Source of the DNA: CAYOBW01 sp964402115
Lineage (GTDB): Bacteria; Verrucomicrobiota; Kiritimatiellia; UBA8416; CAYOBW01
Length of the DNA: 12,373 nt
Reading direction: 5' to 3'
NCBI GenBank assembly: GCA_964402115.1
Contig: CAYOBW010000208.1
Coordinates: 1 to 12,373, forward strand
In this document: positions 7,377-12,373 of the stretch, in pieces
Layout of the letters: each line of letters starts with the position of its first letter
How positions within the stretch are numbered: the stretch's first letter is position 1
Translations under genes and position numbers: made by a program
The notes under the pieces: generated by a model
Database searches by the model: none
The model's input: the letters and a program-made list of their open reading frames with translations, nothing else
Told to the model about the DNA's origin: nothing

Positions 7377-9179
7377 CCCCTTCAGCTCGAACCACTTGAG
7401 CGCAATCCCTCGCTTGTGTTCAGTGGTCGGCGTCTGAACCCGTAGTGTTTGACTGCCCTTTTCCAGTTTCAGCTCCACGGGCTCGGTCACCTGCCACAAG
7501 CCGTAAGTCAGCGGGATCTGGACCCTGGCGAGCACGTTGGCGCCGGAACACACTTCCAGGACTTGATCCTCGTTGATGCACGCGGCTTGCATGGTGATCC
7601 GATAGCTCCCCGCTGTCGGCACGTCGATGGCATAGTCGGCCCATTGCTCCTGCATCTGCTGCTGGAAGTAGACCTGCTTGCCGCCGGTGAAGGAGTCATG
7701 CACCAGGACGTTGGGAATCTGACCGCCCCACGAAATCTTGCCGCCGGTTCTCGCGAAGGATGCGGCCTCGATATGCAGGACGCCGGCGGTCGTCTTGACG
7801 GGCGCCGTTGCGGGCTGGGCTGGCGCCGCTCCCGCCGCAGTGCCTCCAGCCGGGCCTGCCTTTGCCGCGGCTTTGACGCCCGGATCGGCTTCCGCCTCAT
7901 CCGGCTTGAGTGACGCCGTCAGATCGGTTTTCGCGGACGTGATGGAATCGTCGATCGTGCGGGCGACGGCCATGACCGCGGCAGCCTTGTCGGCCGCGGT
8001 CAGCGCGCCGGCCAGCCAGCGCAGGTGCTCCACTTGCGAGAACTTCGCGGCGTCCGACCGCTTCTCGATGCCCGCCAGGAAGTCAGGCCCTTTCAGCGTC
8101 TCGCCCTTCGAGGCATCCAGGGTCGACACCTGCCAGCCGGCGCCGTAGCCCACCTTCCAGGCGCTGCCGGGCTGCGGCTGCGTCAGCGGATTGGCCGCTT
8201 TGTAGGCCACGCAGGCATGCGCGGGCTGTCCCACGCCGATCGCCGGGATGCCGAACGCGTGGCACACCATCACCGACCACGACGAGCGGGGGCCGCATTT
8301 GCCCCCGCCGGCCAGCACGTTCCTGAAGTTCTGGTAGCCTCCGTTCGGATAGAAGACCGCCGGCGCCGCTCGGCGCCAAACCAGGCTGGTGGAGTTGACC
8401 ACCTGTTCATCGGCCCGCAAGTCCGGGCGGAAGGTGTTGACCATTTCCCTCGCCCAGGTCAGGTCGGCATCGGAGGCGCCCGAGCAGAGGATCTTGCTGT
8501 ACTCCCAGACCGTCAGATGATCGAAGCTGGGAAACAGCTCCCCCTTCTTGTGGGCCGTCTTGTAATACGTGTAGCGTGTCACCGGGTCCGCGGGCGTCTC
8601 CGCACGACCGGCCCCGATGTTGACGGAGCCGGGAGGCCGCAGCGCCAAGGCAATGGCCAGCTTCAGGCAGAGGCCACCTTTGGCGTCGGGATCGGCCTGG
8701 AGAATCTTCTTCCAGATCTCGAGCGCCGCCGCATCCAGGGTGTACTTGTCCGCCTGCCGGGCCGCGAGTCCGAGCGGAACGGCGCCTTCCAGGTACAGGT
8801 CCATGGCCGGCGTGTTCTTCAGCAGCCAGGTCAGGAACGCCTGGTTGGCCGGGTCCGCCCTGGCAAAAGCGCCCAGCGCGTCCGCGCCGGTTTTGGCGAT
8901 GAGCTGCCTCTGGTCGAGTGCGTTCAGAAAAGCAGGGTCTTTGAGCAGCGCTCGCAGGGTGGTTTCGTCAAGCGTGGCCGGCGCCTTCCGATTCAGCCAG
9001 TCCGAGAGGCTGGTGAGATAGCCGCCGAATGCACCCGAACGGATTGCCGCATCCAGCTCCGTTGCGTCGGGCTGTTCGGCGGAAACGCGGGCCTGGTCCG
9101 GCGCCGCCACGCCAGTCACCAGGGACACCGGGGCGCATATGAACGTGACCACACAGCAGACGAAGAACAGTGAATGCAT
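7374..9179 (-). CDS. Secreted transglutaminase-like protein with C-terminal carbohydrate-binding-type domain
   Basis: A 601-residue protein. The start at 9179 (MHSLFFVCCVVTF) gives a signal peptide ending near VTGVAAP; a longer in-frame start at 9332 would bury this signal and is rejected. Residues ~30-260 are largely helical with no recognised fold. The region GGKCGPRSSWSVMVCHAFGIP (Cys295), QPAHACVAY (His321) and WQVSTLDAS (Asp355) has the order and spacing of a transglutaminase-like Cys-His-Asp triad, so a thiol hydrolase or cross-linking activity is possible. An Ala/Pro-rich linker (~435-465) leads to a β-sandwich from GVLHIEAASF to the end that resembles CBM6/CBM35-type modules (WADYAIDVPTAGSYRITM, KGSQTLRVQ). 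The combination suggests an extracytoplasmic protein acting on peptides at a sugar surface, but the substrate is unknown. It is convergent with the rhamnosidase operon and has its own 5' region. Domain calls are from motifs only. Confidence 0.8.
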   Translation of the reverse strand: MHSLFFVCCVVTFICAPVSLVTGVAAPDQARVSAEQPDATELDAAIRSGAFGGYLTSLSDWLNRKAPATLDETTLRALLKDPAFLNALDQRQLIAKTGADALGAFARADPANQAFLTWLLKNTPAMDLYLEGAVPLGLAARQADKYTLDAAALEIWKKILQADPDAKGGLCLKLAIALALRPPGSVNIGAGRAETPADPVTRYTYYKTAHKKGELFPSFDHLTVWEYSKILCSGASDADLTWAREMVNTFRPDLRADEQVVNSTSLVWRRAAPAVFYPNGGYQNFRNVLAGGGKCGPRSSWSVMVCHAFGIPAIGVGQPAHACVAYKAANPLTQPQPGSAWKVGYGAGWQVSTLDASKGETLKGPDFLAGIEKRSDAAKFSQVEHLRWLAGALTAADKAAAVMAVARTIDDSITSAKTDLTASLKPDEAEADPGVKAAAKAGPAGGTAAGAAPAQPATAPVKTTAGVLHIEAASFARTGGKISWGGQIPNVLVHDSFTGGKQVYFQQQMQEQWADYAIDVPTAGSYRITMQAACINEDQVLEVCSGANVLARVQIPLTYGLWQVTEPVELKLEKGSQTLRVQTPTTEHKRGIALKWFELKG

Positions 9180-9262
9180 AACGGAGGCTCTTGCGCCCCC
9201 ACCCGCGAAGTTGCGCGTGGCGGCTTGGTTTGTGCATGGCGTGTTGCAGATTGAGGCGCAAC

Positions 9263-9281
9263 CGCGCCTGACGCAGGCGCG
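9263..9281. promoter_or_regulatory. Perfect hairpin in the 5' region of the transglutaminase-like gene
   Basis: CGCGCCTG (9263-9270) pairs perfectly with CAGGCGCG (9274-9281) around a 3-nt loop, 84 nt upstream of the start at 9179. It could be an operator palindrome or a leader RNA structure. No T-tract follows on either strand, so it is not an obvious terminator. No clear promoter boxes were found next to it. Confidence 0.4.
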
Positions 9282-9369
9282 CGTGACCTTCCCGTCCGGT
9301 CCCTCCATCTTCTGCGCGGCCCCCTGCCGCATCCATCTCGGATACCGTCAGAATCGCACACTTCCCGGC

Positions 9370-9397
9370 GCTTGTCGACTCCCCCCCTGTGACAAGC
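9370..9397. promoter_or_regulatory. Short inverted repeat upstream of the PIN-toxin gene, possible operator
   Basis: GCTTGTC (9370-9376) and GACAAGC (9391-9397) form a 7-bp inverted repeat around a C-rich 14-nt spacer, 44 nt before the toxin start at 9441. VapBC-like operons are often autoregulated at such palindromes, so an operator is possible. The AT-richer stretch just after it (9398-9410) could hold a -10 element, but no good -35 partner is visible. Confidence 0.3.
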
Positions 9398-9440
9398 TAG
9401 CATATCATGATTGGCCGTACCTGAGCATTGTGTTAACGTG

Positions 9441-9926
9441 ATGCAGATGAAGCCAAGAGTCTATATCGAGACGACCGTAGTCAGCTACTTGACGGCATGG
9501 CCCAGTCGAGACGTGGTCACTGCCGGACATCAGCAGGTCACAAGGGATTGGTGGCTGCACCGGCTTCCACAGTTTGATGGGACCATATCGGAACTGGTTC
9601 TGGAGGAGGCGGGGAGAGGCGATCCGCAAGCGTCAAAAGCACGACTTGAGGCCCTCGCCGGCTTCCCCATCCTGACGCCTGGAAGGGACGCGGACGTGAT
9701 CGCCGATGCAATGGCCGACATGGGCCTGGTCCCACGCGAGTTCATCAACGACGCGATTCATATCGCGATTGCGGCGACCAACGGTATCGACTACTTGGCA
9801 ACATGGAACTGCAAACATCTCGCGAACGCGCTTACCCGTTCTCGAATGGCGGGTTTGATTGAGACCTTCGGCTGCGAGTGCCCCGTTATCTGCACACCCG
9901 AGGAACTGATGGAGGACGTGTCATGA
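9441..9926 (+). CDS. PIN-domain ribonuclease, VapC-like toxin
   Basis: A 161-residue protein, or 159 if the second ATG at 9447 is used; neither start has a good Shine-Dalgarno. The opening MKPRVYIETTVVSYLTAWPS matches the PIN subfamily in which the first acidic metal ligand is Glu rather than Asp (Glu8 counting from the 9447 Met). Further acidic residues expected of the PIN site are present: Glu in ISELVLEE, Asp in FINDAIHIA, and Asp in GIDYLATWN. The tail contains CKHLANA and CPVICTPEELM, also typical of this subfamily. PIN toxins cleave RNA with bound Mg2+ or Mn2+. The stop overlaps the next gene's start by 4 nt (ATGA). The RNA target is unknown. Confidence 0.85.
   Translation: MQMKPRVYIETTVVSYLTAWPSRDVVTAGHQQVTRDWWLHRLPQFDGTISELVLEEAGRGDPQASKARLEALAGFPILTPGRDADVIADAMADMGLVPREFINDAIHIAIAATNGIDYLATWNCKHLANALTRSRMAGLIETFGCECPVICTPEELMEDVS
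9911..9915 (+). promoter_or_regulatory. Ribosome binding site of the partner of the PIN toxin
   Basis: GGAGG lies 7 nt before the ATG at 9923, within the 3' end of the toxin gene. The toxin itself lacks such a site. If real, the small downstream protein would be made more efficiently than the toxin, as expected for an antitoxin. Confidence 0.65.
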
Positions 9927-10096
9927 TGGACGACCCCATTGTCGAGGAAATCCGTCGGTATCGACAGGAGTACGCGCGCGGGTTTGGCTATGACGCGAAG
10001 GCGATCCTCGCGGACCTGACGCGTCGAGGAGACCAGCACAAAGAACGGCTGGTTTCGTATCCGCCACGATTGGCCCGAAAGCGCCAACCGGCATAG
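9923..10096 (+). CDS. Small antitoxin-like partner of the PIN toxin
   Basis: A 57-residue charged protein beginning MMDDPIVEEIRRYRQEYA; a second ATG at 9926 gives one residue less. The helical, Arg/Glu-rich start, the segment FGYDAKAILADLTRR and the basic Pro-containing tail (YPPRLARKRQPA) match a small protein family commonly found directly downstream of this PIN subfamily. I do not see a standard DNA-binding fold such as AbrB, RHH or Phd, so whether it neutralises the toxin or represses the operon is inference. The 4-nt ATGA overlap and the good ribosome binding site show coupling to the toxin gene. The order toxin then antitoxin is the reverse of classic vapBC. Confidence 0.75.
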   Translation: MMDDPIVEEIRRYRQEYARGFGYDAKAILADLTRRGDQHKERLVSYPPRLARKRQPA

Positions 10097-10141
10097 CGAA
10101 GGGCGAACCATCGGCTGGGGAGCCGGCTCTAAGTCCGCCCT

Positions 10142-10247
10142 CGTCACCCAGCCCCCCGGAGCGGCTTGCTTTGGTAAGCCGGCAGGCGGGTTGAGGGACA
10201 GAATCAAGAAGCCGGAACGCCAAAGCGTTCCGCTCCGGGGGGTGACG
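10142..10247. repeat. Inverted-repeat module 1
   Basis: The arms are CGTCA (10142-10146) plus the 13-nt CCCCCCGGAGCGG (10152-10164). They pair perfectly with 10230-10242 plus TGACG (10243-10247), leaving a 5-nt bulge (CCCAG) on the left: 18 bp in all. Within the module lies a separate hairpin, CGGAACGC-CAAA-GCGTTCCG (10213-10232), whose last three bases compete with the outer stem. It begins 45 nt after the antitoxin-like gene. It may act as a 3' end structure for that operon, or it may be a small non-autonomous element. No target-site duplication was recognised. Confidence 0.65.
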
Positions 10248-10317
10248 GATCGCACGGGCGACCGCAGGCTTGGATGTCAACGCTCAACGCGCCATGCTCA
10301 AGTGGGGGAGATGCGAC

Positions 10318-10347
10318 CGCTGATGCACGCTCATGGACGCTGATCTC
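10318..10347. repeat. Three tandem 10-bp units
   Basis: CGCTGATGCA, CGCTCATGGA and CGCTGATCTC follow one another without gaps. The unit resembles the 'gctgatggacgctgat' type of dispersed repeat seen in many environmental genomes, recalled from general knowledge and not checked. It lies between inverted-repeat modules 1 and 2 and is too short and imperfect for CRISPR. Confidence 0.55.
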
Positions 10348-10363
10348 GCGAATATCCAATGTC

Positions 10364-10506
10364 CAAGAGACAAGACCCGGGATTGAACCAGTCACGATGC
10401 ACGGAGAAGACGGGAAGATGAGGCTCGAGTACGGCGACCGGGCCGGCAAAGCCCGGCCCGTTCGCCGTTCTCTCGCGGTTCCCGGTTGGAGGATGAGGAG
10501 CGAGTC
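10364..10506. repeat. Dispersed repeat, copy A (long form)
   Basis: This matches 11937-12042. The shared parts are CAAGAGACAAGACCCGGGAT followed by a region ending GGCTCGAG (to 10429), and a second block from GCGGTTCCC to GAGTC (10475-10506). Between them this copy has 45 nt where copy B has 4. The extra part is nearly all one hairpin, listed separately. The repeat overlaps imperfect ~25-nt inverted ends (10382-10406 and 10518-10547, both of the 'ACCACGGA..CACGGAG' type), so copy A appears to sit in a larger palindromic element of about 166 bp. Confidence 0.75.
10432..10467. repeat. Strong hairpin present only in repeat copy A
   Basis: CGGCGA (10432-10437) pairs with TCGCCG (10462-10467). 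After one C/T mismatch, CGGGCCGG (10439-10446) pairs with CCGGCCCG (10453-10460), leaving a 6-nt loop. This gives 14 bp of almost pure GC. It is followed by TTCTCTC rather than a U-run, so it resembles an intrinsic terminator only in part. Copy B of the surrounding repeat lacks it. Confidence 0.75.
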
Positions 10507-10567
10507 TCCGCGTGCTTACACCTCCGTGCCTCGTGTCCGTGGTGAATCCCCATGACTGCGAGCGATG

Positions 10568-10644
10568 CCCACGGGCTGGCGCCCGCGGCTACGGGCTAAC
10601 TGGTCCGGCCGACGTCCCTCGTAGCCGCGCCCGCCAGGGCGTGG
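10568..10644. repeat. Inverted-repeat module 3
   Basis: The left arm (10568-10595) and right arm (10616-10644) pair imperfectly. CGCGGCTACG (10584-10593) matches CGTAGCCGCG (10620-10629) perfectly over 10 bp. Outside it there are a 5-bp block (TGGCG with CGCCA) and an outer CCACG/CGTGG block. About 26 nt separate the arms. No coding sense was found. Confidence 0.65.
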
Positions 10645-10709
10645 TCTTCGCTTTCGAGCGGCTTTGGCGGCGGATGGCGCGGGAGAATCCTGGACACGCA
10701 AGTTGCACA

Positions 10710-10817
10710 CACCACGAAGAGCACGAAGGACACGAAGAGGATATAATTCTGGGGTTTCGCGCGGCAACTCGCGTCCCTTGCAGCTCTTGCTTCGTGTCCT
10801 TCGTGCTCTTCGTGGTG
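10710..10817. repeat. Inverted-repeat module 4: perfect 28-bp arms made of 9-bp 'CACGAAGRR' units
   Basis: The left arm 10710-10737 and right arm 10790-10817 are perfect reverse complements over 28 bp. The left arm is built from three tandem 9-mers: CACGAAGAG (10713-10721), CACGAAGGA (10722-10730) and CACGAAGAG (10731-10739). The 52-nt middle begins ATATAATTCTGGGG and is more AT-rich than its surroundings. Units of this type are widely scattered in environmental bacteria and often mistranslated as His/Glu- or Phe/Val-rich peptides. The structure could be a mobile miniature element or a structured RNA. Confidence 0.8.
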
Positions 10818-10834
10818 CGACTCCCTGTTCCAGA

Positions 10835-10866
10835 ATGCTGGCGCTGGCGCCGTCCCCAGCCAGCAT
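10835..10866. repeat. Hairpin module 5
   Basis: ATGCTGGC (10835-10842) pairs perfectly with GCCAGCAT (10859-10866) around a 16-nt loop that itself contains the palindrome GGCGCC. It directly follows module 4 and precedes the frame remnant at 10891. Confidence 0.55.
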
Positions 10867-10890
10867 CGGCAAGCCGCTTTCTGCTCGTTT

Positions 10891-11109
10891 GAGACTGGCA
10901 TCACGTGCCGGAAGGCGTACACTCGGCGGCAACGAGAGGAGGTCTTCGCGGAGCTTATCGTCTGGGCCAAGGTGGCCCTGACGGAACCGGACGGCAAGAA
11001 ACCCCTGTCGCCAGCGGCGCGATGGCGTTTCGCCGTCCATGAGTGGTTACAGTTCCATGGCCTGATCACCCTCGCCACGGAACGCAGAGTGTTTCCCATT
11101 TTCCCATGA
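10891..11109 (+). pseudogene. Possible 3' remnant of an unrecognised gene
   Basis: This frame is open from 10747 but has no ATG. From about 10891 its composition looks protein-like: KAYTRRQREEVFAELIVW, then VALTEPDGKKPLSP and AVHEWLQFHGLITL, ending RVFPIFP and TGA at 11107-11109. I do not recognise a family. Its TGA overlaps the ATG of the downstream membrane ORF in an ATGA, the arrangement of coupled genes. One reading is that the 5' part was lost to the adjacent repeat cluster. It may equally be a chance open frame in GC-rich DNA. Confidence 0.3.
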
Positions 11110-11696
11110 GTTGCGGTCACATAGACAGAGTTGCACCACAGTGGCGGACCGCTGTGGGCTATGGCGTCGTGCGTGGGTGGGTGCTGGTCAGCGTTGGTGC
11201 TCATGAACTGATCGTCTCGTGCGCAAGGCATGTTTGTCTGTGCGGCACGGATCTAGGCTCGGCGTTGTCGTGGCGCGACTGGCAATTCGACCTGACATGG
11301 TTCATCACAGTTGCAGTTGGGATCGTAATCAACTGTCTCTTCGGTTGGCGGATGCGTCAGGGTGCCGTTGAGGGCTTTCGTGACAGGAAACTTGCGGCAC
11401 TCAGTTTCTTGAGCATGGCAGCGGGGCATGCGGTGGCATGTGTTGTTGAGTGCCTGTTGGCTGTTCTGTTTGTCGCGTCACTGCATGGCACTGATGAATC
11501 GCTGGGCGTCAACTGCGCGCTGAAATGCAGAGTAGCGGTCTGCGGTTTGTGGCTTGGTCTACTGGTCGCCGGAATGCCGAAGTGGCACAGGTCTGTGACG
11601 GCGTTGCGCCTTCAACGAAGCCTGCACCGGCCAGCGTGCAGGGTCAGACCCAGATCGCGCCAAGCGAAGCCCATGAGAGAAGGATTCTATCGGTAA
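11106..11696 (+). CDS. Hypothetical cysteine-rich membrane protein, about four transmembrane segments
   Basis: A 196-residue ORF starting at the ATG at 11106 (MSCGHIDRV); an in-frame upstream extension to 11043 adds nothing membrane-like. Hydrophobic segments are seen at about residues 17-37 (VGYGVVRGWVLVSVG), 64-80 (WFITVAVGIVINCLFGW), 96-125 (two adjacent hydrophobic stretches, perhaps a hairpin) and 142-156 (VCGLWLGLLVAG). The C-terminal 40 residues are strongly Arg-rich and may be poorly constrained. Eleven cysteines in 196 residues is high, with clusters CARHVCLC and NCALKC. No family is recognised. Base composition is visibly less GC-rich than the operons to the left, suggesting different ancestry. 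There is no clear Shine-Dalgarno; the start overlaps the stop of the preceding remnant by 4 nt. It could be a real acquired gene or a decaying one. Confidence 0.45.
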   Translation: MSCGHIDRVAPQWRTAVGYGVVRGWVLVSVGAHELIVSCARHVCLCGTDLGSALSWRDWQFDLTWFITVAVGIVINCLFGWRMRQGAVEGFRDRKLAALSFLSMAAGHAVACVVECLLAVLFVASLHGTDESLGVNCALKCRVAVCGLWLGLLVAGMPKWHRSVTALRLQRSLHRPACRVRPRSRQAKPMREGFYR

Positions 11697-11936
11697 CGAG
11701 GGATGAATCTGATCGGCAGGAACCCATTCCGCGAAAGCGCGACAGGTGAAGGCTATCCACCAGCCGGAAGCGAGCGTTGCGTCGTCGTCGGTGACGCTGG
11801 CACGAAGCGTACACATCGAGCACCGAGCCGTGCGATGGAGCCCCGAAATGGACGCATTGCCGGAGTCCTTGACGTTCTAGGATGCTCGGTGCCAGGCAAA
11901 GTGCGTCCTGCCTTCCGTCCGGCAGCATGGCGTTGG
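11697..11936. other. Apparently non-coding stretch
   Basis: No ORF here has a recognisable product in either strand. A 9-bp inverted repeat (GCACCGAGC 11820-11828 with GCTCGGTGC 11884-11892, 55 nt apart) is the only structure I find, and it may be chance. The stretch separates the membrane ORF from repeat copy B. Confidence 0.4.
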
Positions 11937-12042
11937 CAAGAGAGACAAGACCCGGGATGGAACCACGGAGCGGATGCACGGAGAAGACAGGAAGACGAGG
12001 CTCGAGAATGGCGGTTCCCAGTTGGAGAAAGAGGAGAGAGTC
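11937..12042. repeat. Dispersed repeat, copy B (short form)
   Basis: Direct repeat of 10364-10506 in the same orientation. The match begins at CAAGAGACAAGACCCGGGAT and ends with GAGTC at 12042. Where copy A has a 45-nt hairpin-bearing segment, this copy has only AATG (12007-12010). Similarity to copy A stops at 12042, and recognisable protein homology of the truncated ATPase begins within a few bases, so the repeat edge is also the gene break. Confidence 0.75.
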
Positions 12043-12043
12043 G

Positions 12044-12373
12044 AGGCAGATCATGGTGGAGGTCTTTGCAGACAGGGTGGTGGTGTCAAGCCCCGGCCTG
12101 CCGCCGCCGCCTCTCTCGCTGGCCAAACTGCGCAAGGGGAAGTACAGGCCCTGCTCGCGGAACGCCGTCCTGGCCCAGTCGCTTGCCGTACTCGATCTCA
12201 TGGAGCAGCGCGGAAGCGGTCTGGCTCGGATGAAGGCGGCCATGCTGGATCACGGCCTCGAAGCGCCGCGATTTGATTTCCAGGACGGCTACTTCCAGGT
12301 GGTCCTGCCGGGGCCGGGTAAGGACCTTCGTCGGCTGCGGTCCCCCAGAGAGGCGGTTGGGCAGTTTGTGACT
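12044..12373 (+). pseudogene. 5'-truncated ATPase of the AlbA/Schlafen-associated HATPase_c_4 type, running off the window end
   Basis: A frame open to the last base encodes IMVEVFADRVVVSSPGLPP, then a segment with KYRPCSRNAVLAQ, LDLMEQRGSGLARM, and a β-strand pair ending YFQVVLPGPG. This is the C-terminal half of the ATP-binding domain found in 'divergent AAA_4/AlbA' proteins, often annotated as ATP-binding or putative DNA-binding proteins: the SPGGLP loop, the RN...A motif and the EQ.GSGI-like glycine motif are all seen. The N-terminal AlbA-like region and the preceding NALVHRDY-type helix are absent; upstream codons in this frame belong to repeat copy B. An ATG at 12053 exists, but a product starting there would lack half the ATP site, so I call it a remnant. 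The continuation past 12373 is unknown, usually a winged-helix tail. Confidence 0.7.

Noticed and set aside
9180..9332. N-terminal extension of the transglutaminase-like gene to 9332
   Set aside because: It would place 51 charged residues before an evident signal peptide.
9411..9440. Earlier TTG start for the PIN toxin
   Set aside because: The extra ten residues precede the family's usual start MKPRVYIET, and no ribosome binding site supports TTG.
10112..10125. CGGCT-GGGG-AGCCG hairpin as terminator of the toxin-antitoxin operon
   Set aside because: Only five base pairs and no T-run; module 1 just downstream is a better candidate.
10713..10739. Tandem CACGAAGRR units considered as a CRISPR array
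   Set aside because: 9-bp units without spacers; no cas genes in the window.
10742..10747. TATAAT as a promoter -10 box
   Set aside because: No -35-like hexamer 15-19 nt upstream, and it lies within the repeat centre.
10516..11231. Overlapping ORFs on both strands with HHEEHEGHEE- or FVSFVLFVV-like peptides
   Set aside because: These are translations of the 9-bp repeat arms, a known annotation artefact, not proteins.
11591..11650. Nested stem (CCTGCAC/GTGCAGG inside GGTCTG/CAGACC)
   Set aside because: It falls inside the membrane ORF's Arg-rich tail and may be chance; noted only as a hint that this tail could be non-coding.

Overview
This is a GC-rich bacterial window. The closely packed secreted α-L-rhamnosidases, the lipoprotein, the transglutaminase-like protein with a C-terminal sugar-binding-type domain, and the 'CACGAAG'-type dispersed repeats all recall environmental or gut members of the Planctomycetota-Verrucomicrobiota-Kiritimatiellota/Lentisphaerota group. 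That placement is inference; no rRNA or marker gene is present.

Positions 1-7352 read as a rightward catabolic operon: a small lipoprotein (98-694), a GH78 α-L-rhamnosidase (744-3944) and a GH106 α-L-rhamnosidase (3948-7352), with gaps of 49 and 3 nt. All three have export signals, so the pair probably removes L-rhamnose from a complex plant or algal polysaccharide outside the cytoplasm. The two enzymes come from unrelated families, yet both carry a recognisably related β-sandwich-like insert (GH78 residues ~156-307, GH106 ~724-861).

Positions 7374-9179 hold a leftward, convergent gene for a secreted 601-residue protein. It has a transglutaminase-like Cys-His-Asp region and a C-terminal carbohydrate-binding-type β-sandwich, and it ends in three consecutive in-frame TAG stops.

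Positions 9441-10096 hold a PIN-domain (VapC-like) toxin followed by a 57-residue protein that overlaps it by 4 nt, a toxin-antitoxin-like pair in toxin-first order.

From 10.1 kb the character changes. Positions 10142-10866 hold five consecutive inverted-repeat or hairpin modules, including a perfect 28-bp inverted repeat built from 9-bp tandem units. A ~106-143 bp repeat occurs twice (10364-10506 and 11937-12042), and the copies differ by a 41-nt segment that contains a strong hairpin. A frame remnant and a cysteine-rich putative membrane protein (11106-11696) lie between the copies. The second repeat copy ends exactly where a 5'-truncated ATPase (AlbA/HATPase_c_4 type, Schlafen-like) begins, and this runs off the window end.

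The left 9.2 kb is therefore ordinary, if interesting, polysaccharide utilisation. The right 2.3 kb is a mobile, decayed, hairpin-dense stretch. No complete novel system could be proven; the best candidates for something undescribed are the hairpin cluster and the repeat/gene junction.
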